Source: Asticcacaulis sp. (GTDB lineage: Bacteria > Pseudomonadota > Alphaproteobacteria > Caulobacterales > Caulobacteraceae). Taken from it: a stretch of DNA of 64,000 bases. Location of the stretch: NCBI GenBank assembly GCA_024707255.1, contig JANQAC010000001.1, positions 620,001 through 684,000 on the forward strand. The letters run 5' to 3'. Numbering within the stretch: the first letter of the stretch is position 1; the number at the start of each line of letters is the position of its first letter. Positions 21,952-32,175 of this stretch are shown in pieces. Below the pieces are notes generated by a model. The model did no database searches, had not been told where the DNA came from, and saw only the letters and a program-made list of their open reading frames with translations. The position numbers and the translations under genes were made by a program.

Positions 21952-23339
21952 CTAAAGATTGCTCTTCAACCAGTCGATGACGCGGGCGATGATATTGCCA
22001 CTGCCGCCCGTGGGCGCGTCCTTCGGACCGATCTTGGCGGCCATGATTTTCTTCACCGGCACCACGTCGCGCGGGCCGTAGAGCGTGCGCAGGATCACCC
22101 CGGCCGTGGCGGCAAAGGAAGGCCCTGCGGCGGCGTCACCCAGATGTGGCACCCGCATCGGGCGGCCCAACCGGCAAGGCCGGTCGAAGACGCGGATGGC
22201 CAGTTCGCGGACGCCCGGCAGTTGCGAGGCGCCGCCGGTCAGCACGATACCCGCGCCGGGCTCGATCTGGACGCCGGACGCCTTGATCTTCTCACGCAGC
22301 AGCTCGAAAGTTTCCTCGACGCGCGGCGCGATGATGCCTTTCAGGATGGAGCGCGGCACGGTGATCGGTGCGCCGCCGCGGTCATCGCCGCGCGGCGGGG
22401 CTTCGACCGTTTCGCGGTCTTCGTGAGCCGAGGCGATAGCCGAGCCATGCAGGGTCTTGATACGCTCGGCACCGGCCAGGGTGGTCGAAAGCCCACGTGC
22501 GATATCGGCCGTGACATGGCTGCCACCGACATTCAGGCAATCGACATGCACCAAGGTGCCATTGGCGAAGATGGCCGCGGTCGTGCTGCTGGCGCCCATA
22601 TCGATGCAGATGCAGCCCAGTTCCTTCTCGTCTTCTTCCAGGGCGGCCACGGCAGCGGCCAGCGGGGCACAGACAATGGCCTGCACTTCGAGGTGGGCAA
22701 GGCCGACGCAGGTATTGATATTGTTGAAGACGCTTTCGTCGATGGTAACGACCAGTAGCTCGAGGCCAAGATTGCGCCCGTTCAGGCCGCGCGGATCGCG
22801 CACGCCATACTGGTCATCGACGCTCCACGAAACCGGCAGCAGGTGGATGGCGCGGCGGTTGGGGAAGCGGACCTGCGCCAGGGCCGAGGCGATAGCGCGG
22901 TTGAGATCCTGGTCGGAGATCGGCTTGAGGCCCAGCGATACCGGGCCGACACCTTGTGCGAGGCTGTCTGCGCACCGGGAATAGTGACGCGCACGCCCTG
23001 GATCGACACATTGGCCATGGCTTCGGCGCGCTCCACCGCCTGGGCGATGGCCTGCGAGGCTGCCTCCATGTCGATCACCGAACCGGCGCGGATGCCCTTG
23101 GACTGGACATAGCCGACGCCGGCGACGCGGATCGACTGATCGGACTGGCGCGCGCCTTCGGGCCGCATGATGAAGCAGCCGATCTTCGAGGCGCCGAGAT
23201 CGAGCGAGGCAATCAGCCCCTGCGAGGCGGGCGGACGACCGGCGGCTTCCCCGCCGGTCGCAGGCGCGAGGCGGGCTTTTGCCACCTCGGGATTGATGGC
23301 GGCGGCTTTAGCGTTTTGGCGATCTTCAAATCTGGACAT
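21952..23339 (-). CDS. ftsA: Cell division protein FtsA (one frameshift)
   Basis: Actin-like ATPase that tethers FtsZ to the membrane. The N-terminal part has the phosphate-binding IASLDLGASKIGCFIM. The C-terminal part has CIDMGASSTTAAIFANG, the adenosine motif IVLTGGASQLPGV and the terminal amphipathic helix NIIARVIDWLKSNL. The frame changes between about 22930 and 22985, in the SHS2 (1C) domain. Adding one base restores AQGVGPVSLGLKPISDQDLNRAIASALAQVRF. The gene is essential in relatives, so an indel error is the likely cause. It sits 20 bases after ftsQ. Confidence 0.9.
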
Positions 23340-23359
23340 GAGTTTTCTACTTGTCAGAT

Positions 23360-24298
23360 CTAGGGGAGGACAACGGCGGCGGGCGGTGTGGCGGGGTGCG
23401 CTTCAAGCGGCACCACGACGAGGGAATCGGGATCGAGCAGGTCGATGGAGGCAAAGCCCTGATCCAGCACACGCTGCTGGCTCATCAGGACATCGAGACG
23501 CGCCATCGCCTGTTCCTGGTTGAGCGCCGGCAACTTGATGACCGCGCCATTCTTCAGCAGGATATTCCAGCGGCGCGTATTGACGCGCTGCAGGGCGTAG
23601 GTCTGTTCCAGCAGGGCCGGACGCTGGCGCATCAGTTCGATAATGGGGGGCGCGGCTTCATTGGCCCCCTCACCCACCACGAACGGCAGGTCGGCGAAGC
23701 GCGTCGATACGGCTTCGGGGATGATATTGCCCTCGTCGTCGATGACGGTATTCTTGCCGTTATACTGCCAGACAGCCAGACGCGGCCGCTCGACCACCTC
23801 GATAATCAGCACGCCGGGAAACTGGCGGCGCACGGTGGCGGATTTCACCCAGCCGACATTCTCGACGGCCTTCTGGACATCGGCGAGATTCATCAGGGCG
23901 AAGGGCTGGTCCTTCTCGAACTTGAGCGCCTGGCGCACATCGGGCGAGGCTTCGGGGCTGACATTGACAAGCTGGATTTTTTGCAGTTTCAGGCCGATGG
24001 AGGCCAGGCGCGCATCGGCAAAATTGGTGATGACGCTGCCCAGGGCTTCGGCGCGATGGCCGGTCAGAAGCACGACGGAAAGCAGGCCGGCGATCACCAG
24101 AACCGCCAACCAGGCCGTCAATTCGTTGGGCATATGGACGGTGCCGATGACGCTCGCCTTGCCCGCCGGCGCGCCCTTGCGCCCGGAAGACCGGCCTGCC
24201 GCGCGCGGCTTCGCCCCGGCGCGGCCCGCAGGCTTCGCCGCCGGTTTCGTGTCGGCGGGGCTGGCTTGACGTCTGCCACCTCGGACGACAGCGGGCAT
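23360..24298 (-). CDS. ftsQ: Cell division protein FtsQ, 312 aa
   Basis: Bitopic division protein. A long basic Ala/Pro/Lys/Arg cytoplasmic tail (residues 1-55) precedes one membrane segment (AWLAVLVIAGLLSVVLLTG), a POTRA domain (KIQLVNVSPEASPDVRQALK) and the FtsQ beta domain (WVKSATVRRQFPGVLIIEVVERPRLAVWQ, IDDEGNII). I start at 24298 (MPAVVRGGRR) because GGAG lies seven bases upstream; an in-frame start at 24340 is weaker. It heads the ftsQ-ftsA pair. The ddl and mur genes that often precede ftsQ are absent here. Confidence 0.92.
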   Translation of the reverse strand: MPAVVRGGRRQASPADTKPAAKPAGRAGAKPRAAGRSSGRKGAPAGKASVIGTVHMPNELTAWLAVLVIAGLLSVVLLTGHRAEALGSVITNFADARLASIGLKLQKIQLVNVSPEASPDVRQALKFEKDQPFALMNLADVQKAVENVGWVKSATVRRQFPGVLIIEVVERPRLAVWQYNGKNTVIDDEGNIIPEAVSTRFADLPFVVGEGANEAAPPIIELMRQRPALLEQTYALQRVNTRRWNILLKNGAVIKLPALNQEQAMARLDVLMSQQRVLDQGFASIDLLDPDSLVVVPLEAHPATPPAAVVLP

Positions 24299-24548
24299 GG
24301 GCACTCTCCAATTCATCTTGGCCAAGTGTTCTCTGGCCACAGTCTGTCCGGAAAAAGAGCATATTCGCCGCGCGCTCGATCAAGCACGCTTCGTCAAATA
24401 CTCCCGCCCGGCTGGTAAGCGCCTATAAAAGCCAGAACGTCCTTAATAGAGTGATAACGCCTGCGAAAATCGTAAGGAAATTGTAACGATATTTACCGGA
24501 ATTCCGCTGCGGCTTGTATCGCCGCGCCTCTGCGCCTACCTTGGCGGC

Positions 24549-25979
24549 ATGGCATCCAAGACGACCCTCAACGCCCAGAACCTGGAAACCCTGGGCGCCG
24601 CGCATCTGGCCCGGCTGCTGATCGAGATCAGCGAGGGCAATGCCAACGCCAAACGCCGGCTGCGACTCGAGCTGGCCGGCAGCGAAAGCCCGTCGAAACT
24701 CGGCAATGAAATCCGCAAGCGCCTGACCGCCATCGGGACTGCGACCACTAATGTCGGCTGGCGGACACTGAAGGGTTTCCGCGCCGACCTGAATACCCAG
24801 CGTCGGCTGATTGCCGAGCAGGTGACGACCGCAGCGCCGCAGGATGCCCATGACCTGATCTGGCAGTTCATTGCCCTGGGGGATGCGGTTATCGAACGCA
24901 CCAGCGATGCCTCGGGCGGCGTGCGCGAGATCATGGCCGGCGCCTGCCAGGATGCGGCGGCGATTGCAGCCGTGGCCAGACCCGCCGTGGACGATATGGT
25001 GACGCGGATCACCGCCACGCAGATGGCCAACAGCTATGGCCAGAACGACGGGCTTATCCCGCTCATGGCCCCCTACCTCGGTGAAGACGGTTTGATAAAA
25101 CTGCGGGCCGCTGTACTGGCTGCCGCCAGAGAGCCTGCGGCTTCACCGGCCACGCGGCCGCGACCGGTAAAACGATGGCGCAAGCGGGTGCTGGCCGCGT
25201 CCGAAGCCCTGCGCAAACGCACGCGGGCCGAAAGTACGCGGGCGGCCCTGCTGGCGATCGCCGATGCCCTCGGCGATGTCGACGCCTTCATCGCCCTGAT
25301 GGCCGACGCCTACCTGCCAGCCACCGCCGCGCAGATCGCCCTTCGTCTGCTCAAGGCGGGCCGCGCGGCCGATGCGCTGAAGGCACTGGACGCCGCCCGG
25401 CAAAACCCGCGTTTCGAGATGCCGACCGAGTGGATCAATGCCCGGATTGAGGCGCTGGAAATGCTGGACCGCAAGGATGAGGCGCAGGATGTGCGTCTTG
25501 AGTGCTTCCGTCGCACTTTACAGGCGGATTATCTGCGCGCCTACCTCAAGCGCCTGCCCGATTTCGACGATATCGAGGCGGAGGACGCGGAACTGGACCG
25601 GGTCAAGGCCTGGCCCGACGCCAATGCGGCGCTGGCGCTGCTCATCGGCTGGCCCTCGTTTGATAGGGCGGCACATCTGGTCATTGACCGGGTGCGCGAG
25701 ATGGACGGAAACGACGGCGAACGCCTGACCTATGCCGCCGACCGCCTGTCATCGCGCTATCCGCTGGCGGCCCTGCTGCTCCAGCGCCAGATCGTCGAGG
25801 CGCGGCTGGCGTCCTTCAGTGAAGCCACGCACGAAGCCGCCGTCCTGCCTTTTCTCGAAGCCGAGAGCCTGTCACGGCATATCGACGACTTCGGCCGCCA
25901 CGATCCGCATGACATCTGGCGGAAAAAGCTGGCAAGCAGCTATGCGCGCCGTACGGTGTTCTGGAAGGGCGTGCCTTAG
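24549..25979 (+). CDS. DUF6880-type helical repeat protein, 476 aa
   Basis: A soluble all-helical protein starting MASKTTLNAQNLETLGAAHLARLLIEISEGNANAKRRLRLEL, the typical opening of the DUF6880 family. Later segments look like TPR/SEL-type helices (ALRLLKAGRAADALKALDAA, WINARIEALEMLDRKDEAQDVRLECFRRTL), and the tail is ARRTVFWKGVP. No catalytic motif is seen. It is transcribed away from ftsQ across a 250-bp spacer in which I see no other gene. Function unknown. Confidence 0.75.
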   Translation: MASKTTLNAQNLETLGAAHLARLLIEISEGNANAKRRLRLELAGSESPSKLGNEIRKRLTAIGTATTNVGWRTLKGFRADLNTQRRLIAEQVTTAAPQDAHDLIWQFIALGDAVIERTSDASGGVREIMAGACQDAAAIAAVARPAVDDMVTRITATQMANSYGQNDGLIPLMAPYLGEDGLIKLRAAVLAAAREPAASPATRPRPVKRWRKRVLAASEALRKRTRAESTRAALLAIADALGDVDAFIALMADAYLPATAAQIALRLLKAGRAADALKALDAARQNPRFEMPTEWINARIEALEMLDRKDEAQDVRLECFRRTLQADYLRAYLKRLPDFDDIEAEDAELDRVKAWPDANAALALLIGWPSFDRAAHLVIDRVREMDGNDGERLTYAADRLSSRYPLAALLLQRQIVEARLASFSEATHEAAVLPFLEAESLSRHIDDFGRHDPHDIWRKKLASSYARRTVFWKGVP

Positions 25980-25988
25980 ACCAAAGCC

Positions 25989-26533
25989 TTAGCCAATGGG
26001 CGCGTAAACCAGATGCAGGGTGTCGTCGTCGATCCTGGCACTGGAAATCAGGCGCAGCGGTGGCGGCACAGTGTGGAAAAACGGCTTGCCCTGGCCCAAT
26101 ACAGAGGGCCGCATGACGAGATGATATTCGTCGATCAGCCCCAGACCGGTCATCAGGCCGGCCAGTTCCGGGCCGGACACGCTGATCGTGCCGTCGATGC
26201 GGGTCTTCAGATCGCGGACCTGCGCCGCGATGTCGCCGGAAATAAGCGTAGCGTTCGGACCAACCTCCGTAAGCGCGCCCGATACCACCCATTTCGGCAG
26301 TTTGCGCCAGGCATCGGCGAACGCCCGCAATGGCGCGTCCCATTCCGGCCGGTCTTCCTCCCAGTATCGCATAAGCTCGTACATGCGCCGCCCATAGATC
26401 GCCGCCGCCTGATCCCGCACGGTCGCGGTCCAGAACTCAAATACCTTAGGGCTGGGTGGCCCCATCACCAGTGTGCCGGCGAGATCATCGATATAGCCGT
26501 CGATCGAGACATTCATTGCCAGTATAAGCTTGC

Positions 26534-26537
<4 letters not shown>
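25989..26537 (-). CDS. Dihydrofolate reductase-like (RibD C-terminal) protein, 182 aa
   Basis: Begins [16 protein letters not shown], the hallmark of the RibD-C/YyaP reductase family, with [11 protein letters not shown] and the nucleotide-binding [34 protein letters not shown]. The family resembles the NADPH-dependent reductase domain of riboflavin synthesis, but stand-alone members have no settled substrate. Its start overlaps the end of the DUF2200 gene by four bases, so the two are probably translated together. It converges with the DUF6880 gene. Confidence 0.85.
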
Positions 26538-26890
<353 letters not shown>

Positions 26891-26964
26891 TAGAGCACTT
26901 TCCGAAAAGTGTGACGCACTTTTGACTTCGCCGAACTACGTTTCGGATTAAAAAGTGCGTTAAG

Positions 26965-27011
26965 CAAAAAAACCAGAGCGCCGATCTGATCCAATCAGAT
27001 CGGCGCTCTGG
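26965..27011 (-). terminator. Strong terminator of the RraB-like gene
   Basis: A perfect 18-bp stem (CCAGAGCGCCGATCTGAT with ATCAGATCGGCGCTCTGG, 3-base loop) is followed on the minus strand by seven T. It lies two bases after the rraB-like stop. Confidence 0.92.
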
Positions 27012-27012
27012 G

Positions 27013-27375
27013 TCAGACCTCATTGACCTGGAAACAGCCCCAGCCGTCATTGCGGCCGTTAAGCGGTGCGGCGGCCTCGTGCAATTCCGCTTCAAAGGCG
27101 GTGATGGCGGCATGATCCGGCACCATGTGGTGAACGACCTGGACATTCCACTTGCCGAAATTGAGGTCGGTGACATTGTCGTGGTCGATCTCCCACGGGC
27201 CATAATCGACCTCATAGCCCTTCTCCGCGAAGATCACGCAGAAGGCTTTCGCCGACTCCTCCTCACCGAACAGCAGCGAGAAATCGATGTCGCGCGCCAC
27301 GGACAGGTCGTCGCCATCGGCCTGCATGGCGCGCAGGACATCGCCGGTTTCATCGGCGGGTAAATCGATTGGCAT
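27013..27375 (-). CDS. RraB-like ribonuclease E inhibitor domain protein, 120 aa
   Basis: Acidic small protein with the RraB fold signature: ETGDVLRAMQADGDDLSVARDIDFSLLFGEEESAKAFCVIF, EKGYEVDYGPW and a WGCFQVNEV tail. RraB in E. coli binds RNase E and alters mRNA decay. Members in Alphaproteobacteria are usually assigned only by domain, so the same target is an inference. It lies between two terminators and is probably monocistronic. Confidence 0.8.
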   Translation of the reverse strand: MPIDLPADETGDVLRAMQADGDDLSVARDIDFSLLFGEEESAKAFCVIFAEKGYEVDYGPWEIDHDNVTDLNFGKWNVQVVHHMVPDHAAITAFEAELHEAAAPLNGRNDGWGCFQVNEV

Positions 27376-27384
27376 GACAGAACT

Positions 27385-27426
27385 CCAAAGAAAAAAGGCA
27401 GGCGGGATGCGCTCCCGCCTGCCTTT
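27385..27426 (-). terminator. Terminator of ftsH
   Basis: On the minus strand AAAGGCAGGCGGGA-gcgca-TCCCGCCTGCCTTT runs into TTTTC, 23 bases after the ftsH stop. Confidence 0.9.
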
Positions 27427-27448
27427 AGCACATATATATCCGGAAAAC

Positions 27449-29350
27449 CTACTCAGCGATCACAGGAACCGCCGTCGGGGCCGCTTCGGTTTCCGGCACT
27501 GCTGAATTGGCGCTCAGTTCGATCGCCACGCCGGTTTCCTCGTCGCGGACGATTTCCTCGCCATTGAGAATCTTGGCGATTTCATCACCGGTCAGGGTTT
27601 CCAGGTCGAGCAGGGTCTTGGCCGGGCGGTGCAGGCCGTCGAGGTTTTCCAGCAGGATGCGCTTGGCCTCTTCATAGCCGTCATTGACCAGACGCTTGAC
27701 CTCGTCGTCGATGATCTGCTGGGTCGCTTCCGAGGTATCACGGCCGAGCGCGCCATACTCATCCTCGCCCTGCTTGTAATCGACGAAGCCGAGCTTGTCC
27801 GAGAAGCCCCAGCGCGTCACCATCGACTTGGCCAGGCGTGTGGCGGCCTGGATATCGGACGAGGCGCCCGAGGTGATGTTGTCCTTGCCCATGATGATTT
27901 CTTCGGCCACGCGGCCAGCCATCATGATGGCCAGGCGCGAGGTCATCTGGGTGAAGTTCATCGAATAGCGGTCACCTTCGGGCAACTGCATGACCATGCC
28001 GAGCGCCCGGCCGCGCGGGATGATCGTCGCCTTGTGGACGGGATCGGCCTGCGGGGTTTTGAGCGCCACGATGGCATGGCCGCCTTCGTGGTAGGCGGTA
28101 TTGCGCTTTTCCTCCTCCGACATGGCCATCGACTTGCGCTCGGCGCCCATCATGACCTTATCCTTGGCATCCTCGAAATCACGCATGGTGACGAGCTTGC
28201 GGTCCTTGCGCGCCGCCATCAGCGCCGCTTCATTGACCAGGTTGGCGAGATCGGCGCCGGAGAAACCCGGCGTGCCGCGCGCGATCACCTTGACATCGAC
28301 ATCGACCGCCGGGGGCACCGGCTTCATATGCACGCGCAGGATGGCTTCGCGGCCGGTCAGGTCGGGGTTGGACACCGTCACCTGGCGGTCGAAACGACCC
28401 GGACGCAACAGGGCGGAATCGAGCACGTCCGGACGGTTGGTGGCGGCAATCATGATGATGCCTTCATTGGCCTCGAAGCCGTCCATCTCGACCAGCAACT
28501 GGTTCAGCGTCTGCTCGCGCTCGTCATTGCCGCCGCCATGACCGGCGCCGCGGTGACGGCCGACCGCGTCGATTTCATCGATGAAGATGATGCACGGCGC
28601 GTTCTTCTTGGCCTGCTCGAACATGTCACGGACGCGCGAGGCGCCGACGCCTACGAACATTTCCACGAAGTCCGAACCGGAGATCGAGAAGAAGGGCACA
28701 CCGGCCTCACCGGCCACGGCGCGGGCCAGAAGCGTCTTACCCGTACCCGGAGGGCCGACCAGCAGGGCGCCTTTCGGAATCTTGCCGCCCAGCTTCTGGA
28801 ACTTCGACGGATCTTTCAGGAAATCGACGACCTCCTGCAGTTCTTCCTTGGCCTCGTCCACGCCGGCGACATCGCTAAAGGTGACGCGGTTCTTGTGTTC
28901 TGTCAGCAGGCGCGCCTTGGACTTACCGAAGCCCATGGCCCCGCCGCGACCGCCGCCCTGCATCTGGCGCATGAAGAAAATCCAGATGCCGATGATCAGG
29001 ATGACCGGCAAAAGCGTGGTGACGACATTCATCAGCAGCGACGTCTTGCCGCTTTCCTTCTTGGTCGGCACCTTCTTCTGGGCCAGGGCGTCATCCAGAT
29101 CCTTGTGATCGAAGCCGACCACCGCATGGAACTTCTTGCCGTCGGCGGTCTTGCCCGCGGCCTCGTCATTATGAATGACGATTTCCGTCACCTTGCCGTC
29201 ATTCACATTCGCCACGAGTTCGGAATAAATCATCTCGACCGGCTTGTTGCTATCAGGCACCAACGCGCCATGATTGGCGTTCATGACGACGTAAATGCCC
29301 AGCAGAAAGGCCAGTATCACGCCGATAATCGCCATGGACTTCAGGTTCAT
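27449..29350 (-). CDS. ftsH: ATP-dependent zinc metalloprotease FtsH, 633 aa
   Basis: Membrane-anchored AAA+ protease that degrades short-lived and misassembled membrane proteins. There are two N-terminal membrane segments ([19 protein letters not shown] and [17 protein letters not shown]) flanking a periplasmic domain. The AAA module has Walker [18 protein letters not shown], Walker [14 protein letters not shown] and the second region of homology [20 protein letters not shown]. The protease site is [10 protein letters not shown] start at 29350 ([10 protein letters not shown]) over an upstream TTG at 29368. It follows tilS on the same strand, a common arrangement. Confidence 0.96.
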   Translation of the reverse strand: MNLKSMAIIGVILAFLLGIYVVMNANHGALVPDSNKPVEMIYSELVANVNDGKVTEIVIHNDEAAGKTADGKKFHAVVGFDHKDLDDALAQKKVPTKKESGKTSLLMNVVTTLLPVILIIGIWIFFMRQMQGGGRGGAMGFGKSKARLLTEHKNRVTFSDVAGVDEAKEELQEVVDFLKDPSKFQKLGGKIPKGALLVGPPGTGKTLLARAVAGEAGVPFFSISGSDFVEMFVGVGASRVRDMFEQAKKNAPCIIFIDEIDAVGRHRGAGHGGGNDEREQTLNQLLVEMDGFEANEGIIMIAATNRPDVLDSALLRPGRFDRQVTVSNPDLTGREAILRVHMKPVPPAVDVDVKVIARGTPGFSGADLANLVNEAALMAARKDRKLVTMRDFEDAKDKVMMGAERKSMAMSEEEKRNTAYHEGGHAIVALKTPQADPVHKATIIPRGRALGMVMQLPEGDRYSMNFTQMTSRLAIMMAGRVAEEIIMGKDNITSGASSDIQAATRLAKSMVTRWGFSDKLGFVDYKQGEDEYGALGRDTSEATQQIIDDEVKRLVNDGYEEAKRILLENLDGLHRPAKTLLDLETLTGDEIAKILNGEEIVRDEETGVAIELSANSAVPETEAAPTAVPVIAE

Positions 29351-29530
29351 GCCAGTGTCTATCCTCAATAAGGCCCTGAAAACGGGCCGCCCCTCCGCGG
29401 GGTTTTCTTACATTAATCAGACGCCTCATGTTTATCCAAAAAGCGGCAGTCCACTTTTTGGCATGAGGCTTTTCTTCCATATAGGACGTGCCGAGCGGTT
29501 TCGCTACACGCCATTTATCCGCGTAAAGAC

Positions 29531-30829
29531 TCAATCGTTTTTTGCCCGTACCAGGTCGCTTTCCGTCGTGATCAGGCCCAGGGCGGCCCGCAGGCGCGAT
29601 CCGACCAGGCATCGTGTCTCGATGACCTTATAATCACTTTGTCTTAAGGCCGGGTTTGTCAGCAAGCATTTATTTTGATTATCTTTTTGAATCGTCGACA
29701 CAAAAACCGGCTGGCTTTGGCGGATATCCGCCGGCAGGCGCATCAGCCAGGCTTTGTCGTTTGCCGGCAAATCGCCGCGTAAACGACCGGAGGCTACGAT
29801 TTCCCCTGGCTGCGACGAGCGAACCGCAAAACGGCCATCCCAGACCGCTTCACCCGTTTCGCTGATTGACAGGGTGCCGGGCCGATTTCGGCCGATATCC
29901 CCGGCTTCGCGGCTGAGGGTGATCACGTCTTCCCGCCGGCAAACACGGGTGCCGGCCAGGGTCAGGGGCTTGCCGGAAGACAGATTTTCCAACAGAGCCG
30001 CGACCTTCTCACGCCCCGGCAGTTTATCGCCACCACCGGCACAGACCGCGGCAGTCGCCAGCAGCTTCAGCGCCGTTTTCCGCGGCAGGGCATCGAATGC
30101 CTCCGCCCTGAAAGCGACCATGCCAAAGGGAATAAGCATTTCCGGCAGGTGCAGCAGGGCCTGCAACTGCGCTGCCGTTAGGGATGTTTCACCTTCCGGC
30201 GCTTGCGCTTCCATCGGCTTTTCGCGCAAATGCTTTCGTGTTCGGGCGCGCAGGGACTGCGGACTTTCGTTGGCCGGGTCATCGATCCACACCACGCCGA
30301 TCCCCCGCAGGTAATCGCGCAAAGTCTCCCGCCTTATATCGAGAAATGGCCGGTAAAGGAATATATTCCGCCCCTCCGGCCAGACCGGTGACGGCGCCCA
30401 GGCTTTCGGCGCGCCGACATTGGAGCCCTGCGCGCGCATGGCCTGAGCCTCGGTGATATCATCGGCAGTATGGGCCAGGCAAAGCACGGACACGCCCTTT
30501 TCCCGCGCCGCTTCCGCCAGCAGGCGATGCCGCGCCAGGCGCGCCGCTGCCGCGAGACCGGTCAAAGGTTTTTCGCCTTGCCAGTACAGGGCCGTAAAAC
30601 CGGCGCCGACTCGCGCCGCATGATCGCTCACGGATTGCGTCCATTGCGCGCTTTGGGGGTTCAGCCCGTGATCGACGCAGAAGGCTTCCAGCGGTCTTTG
30701 GCCCCATTCCGCCAGCGCATAGAAAAGCGCCACGGAATCGCCGCCGCCGGAGACGGCCACGCCGATTGGCCCGTCACCATCGAGACGGGCAGCGAAGTCG
30801 GGGAATTTATCTGAAACGGCCTGGCTCAT
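29531..30829 (-). CDS. tilS: tRNA(Ile)-lysidine synthase, 432 aa
   Basis: Modifies C34 of the CAU-anticodon tRNA(Ile) to lysidine so that it reads AUA. The PP-loop is VAVSGGGDSVALFYAL; further catalytic-domain signatures are FCVDHGLNPQS, ARLARHRLLAEAA, AHTADDITEAQAMR and YRPFLDIRRETLRDYL. Residues after about 230 form the less conserved tRNA-binding part. The start is ATG 30829 (MSQAVSDKF). It lies between the tol-pal genes and ftsH, as in other Caulobacterales. Confidence 0.92.
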   Translation of the reverse strand: MSQAVSDKFPDFAARLDGDGPIGVAVSGGGDSVALFYALAEWGQRPLEAFCVDHGLNPQSAQWTQSVSDHAARVGAGFTALYWQGEKPLTGLAAAARLARHRLLAEAAREKGVSVLCLAHTADDITEAQAMRAQGSNVGAPKAWAPSPVWPEGRNIFLYRPFLDIRRETLRDYLRGIGVVWIDDPANESPQSLRARTRKHLREKPMEAQAPEGETSLTAAQLQALLHLPEMLIPFGMVAFRAEAFDALPRKTALKLLATAAVCAGGGDKLPGREKVAALLENLSSGKPLTLAGTRVCRREDVITLSREAGDIGRNRPGTLSISETGEAVWDGRFAVRSSQPGEIVASGRLRGDLPANDKAWLMRLPADIRQSQPVFVSTIQKDNQNKCLLTNPALRQSDYKVIETRCLVGSRLRAALGLITTESDLVRAKND

Positions 30830-30864
30830 TATGCGCGGGCAACTTAAAGGCAAAAAAGAAGTTT

Positions 30865-31046
30865 GACCACGGATAAGGCACGGATGCCGCTTCGCGGCGG
30901 CACGGATAAGGCACGGATTTCAGGATATATTTCCAAACATGGTGGGGACGATACATCATCGACGGCAAAGCCGTTATTCAGGGAAATATAGCGGAAAGCA
31001 TATCTGATTGGGAAAACAGACCCTGAAATCCGTGCCTTATCCGTGG
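30865..31046. repeat. Inverted repeat of the CACGGATAAGGCACGGAT type
   Basis: Left arm: CCACGGATAAGGCACGGAT, a small GC hairpin (GCCGCttcgcGGCGGC), then CACGGATAAGGCACGGATTTCAGG, so the core motif occurs twice. Right arm: CCTGAAATCCGTGCCTTATCCGTGG. The whole 182 bp can fold back and fills the space between cpoB and tilS. The enclosed 90 bases contain nothing recognisable. Confidence 0.85.
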
Positions 31047-31059
31047 CAAACCTTAAGGT

Positions 31060-32019
31060 TTAAACCGCCCCGCACCTGTTCTTGTCCTTGAGAGCCTTGG
31101 CCTGGTTGCGCATTTCATTGGTGGCCAGCTTGGCATAGACCTTGTCGAACTGGGCCAGCGAGGCGCAGACATCCGCCGGACGATTGCTGTCATTCAGCGC
31201 CTGAGCCAGCCTGACCGTGGCTTCCGGCGCCCACGAGGTCTTGGGCCAGCCCTTGAGCGAAGTGGCAAAGGCCGAAACGGCACCCGATGGATCGGACTTC
31301 ATGGCGCGGACCTGCCCCAGGCGAAACCAGGCTTCCGGAGTCTGCGCCGATTGCGGCCAGGCCGTGGTGAAGGCTTCGAAGGCGCGGCCGGCATCATCCG
31401 TCTGCCCGGAACTCATCAGGCTGAACGCCTGGTCGAAATCACCCTGGGCGCTGCCGGTCGAAGCCGGAGGCGGCGGCGGCGGCGCCAGTTGCGCCTCCAG
31501 ATCCTTGATATGGGCGTCGGCGAGATCAGCGCGCTTGGTCAGGGTATCCATGCGGGCCGTCTGATTGGTCAGCGCCTGCTGCAGCAACTGGTTCTGGTGC
31601 TGCAACTCCTCGACCTGGCCGATCAGGGTGGTGATCGAGCCGGCCTGCTGGTCCAGCTTGCGCGCCTGGCTGTCGACCGTGGCCTGTAGCGCCACCACTT
31701 CGGGATCGGGCTCGATCAGGATCGGCGGTGCACCCTTCTTGTTCTCGACGCGCGACACCGCACGTTCCAGTTTGCGGACATTGCGATCCAGCTTTTGCAG
31801 CTTCTTGGCGTCCCAGACCGTGTTGTCGGTCGGCTGCTGGCCGGGGATTTCTTCATCATCGTCGTCGCCGAATATCTGGGCATGGGCGCCGGCGGGCGCA
31901 ACGACAGACAGGGTAATCGTCGTCAAAGGCAGGAAAAGCGCCAGAATGGACAGGCCGGCGGCCATCTTGCCACGTAAGCCTGTACGCAAACCACGGCGGG
32001 TCATATTACTATCCGTCAT
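31060..32019 (-). CDS. cpoB: Tol-Pal system protein CpoB (YbgF), 319 aa
   Basis: Periplasmic TPR protein that coordinates Tol-Pal with peptidoglycan synthesis during constriction. A twin-Arg-containing but Sec-like signal region (GKMAAGLSILALFLPLTTITLSVVAPAGAHAQ) is followed by an acidic stretch, a coiled coil (QATVDSQARKLDQQAGSITTLIGQVEELQHQNQLLQQAL) and three TPR units (AFSLMSSGQTDDAGRAFEAFTTAWPQ, TPEAWFRLGQVRAMKSDPSGAVSAFA). The order signal - coiled coil - TPR is typical. It is the last gene of the tol-pal group here, but a CsgG-like gene separates it from pal. Confidence 0.9.
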   Translation of the reverse strand: MTDSNMTRRGLRTGLRGKMAAGLSILALFLPLTTITLSVVAPAGAHAQIFGDDDDEEIPGQQPTDNTVWDAKKLQKLDRNVRKLERAVSRVENKKGAPPILIEPDPEVVALQATVDSQARKLDQQAGSITTLIGQVEELQHQNQLLQQALTNQTARMDTLTKRADLADAHIKDLEAQLAPPPPPPASTGSAQGDFDQAFSLMSSGQTDDAGRAFEAFTTAWPQSAQTPEAWFRLGQVRAMKSDPSGAVSAFATSLKGWPKTSWAPEATVRLAQALNDSNRPADVCASLAQFDKVYAKLATNEMRNQAKALKDKNRCGAV

Positions 32020-32111
32020 GTGCAGATCGCCCTTTTACTCGAAAACCAGGGAATTATCTTATAACTAACAACATAGTCAGGCTGAAATAAGACGCAAACC
32101 CTAAATTGCAT

Positions 32112-32155
32112 CCGGCGAAATAAAGGGCGCGAACCTCACGGCCGCGCCCTTTATT
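32112..32155 (-). terminator. Terminator of the CsgG-like gene
   Basis: On the minus strand AATAAAGGGCGCG...CGCGCCCTTTATT forms a 13-bp stem and runs on into TT. It lies 20 bases after the CsgG-like stop, so cpoB likely needs its own promoter. Confidence 0.75.
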
Positions 32156-32175
32156 GCAGCTCAAACGCCTTGCGC

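Noticed and set aside
27629..29371. 580-codon plus-strand frame across ftsH
   Set aside because: It mirrors ftsH exactly, has no domain, and FtsH is unmistakable on the other strand.
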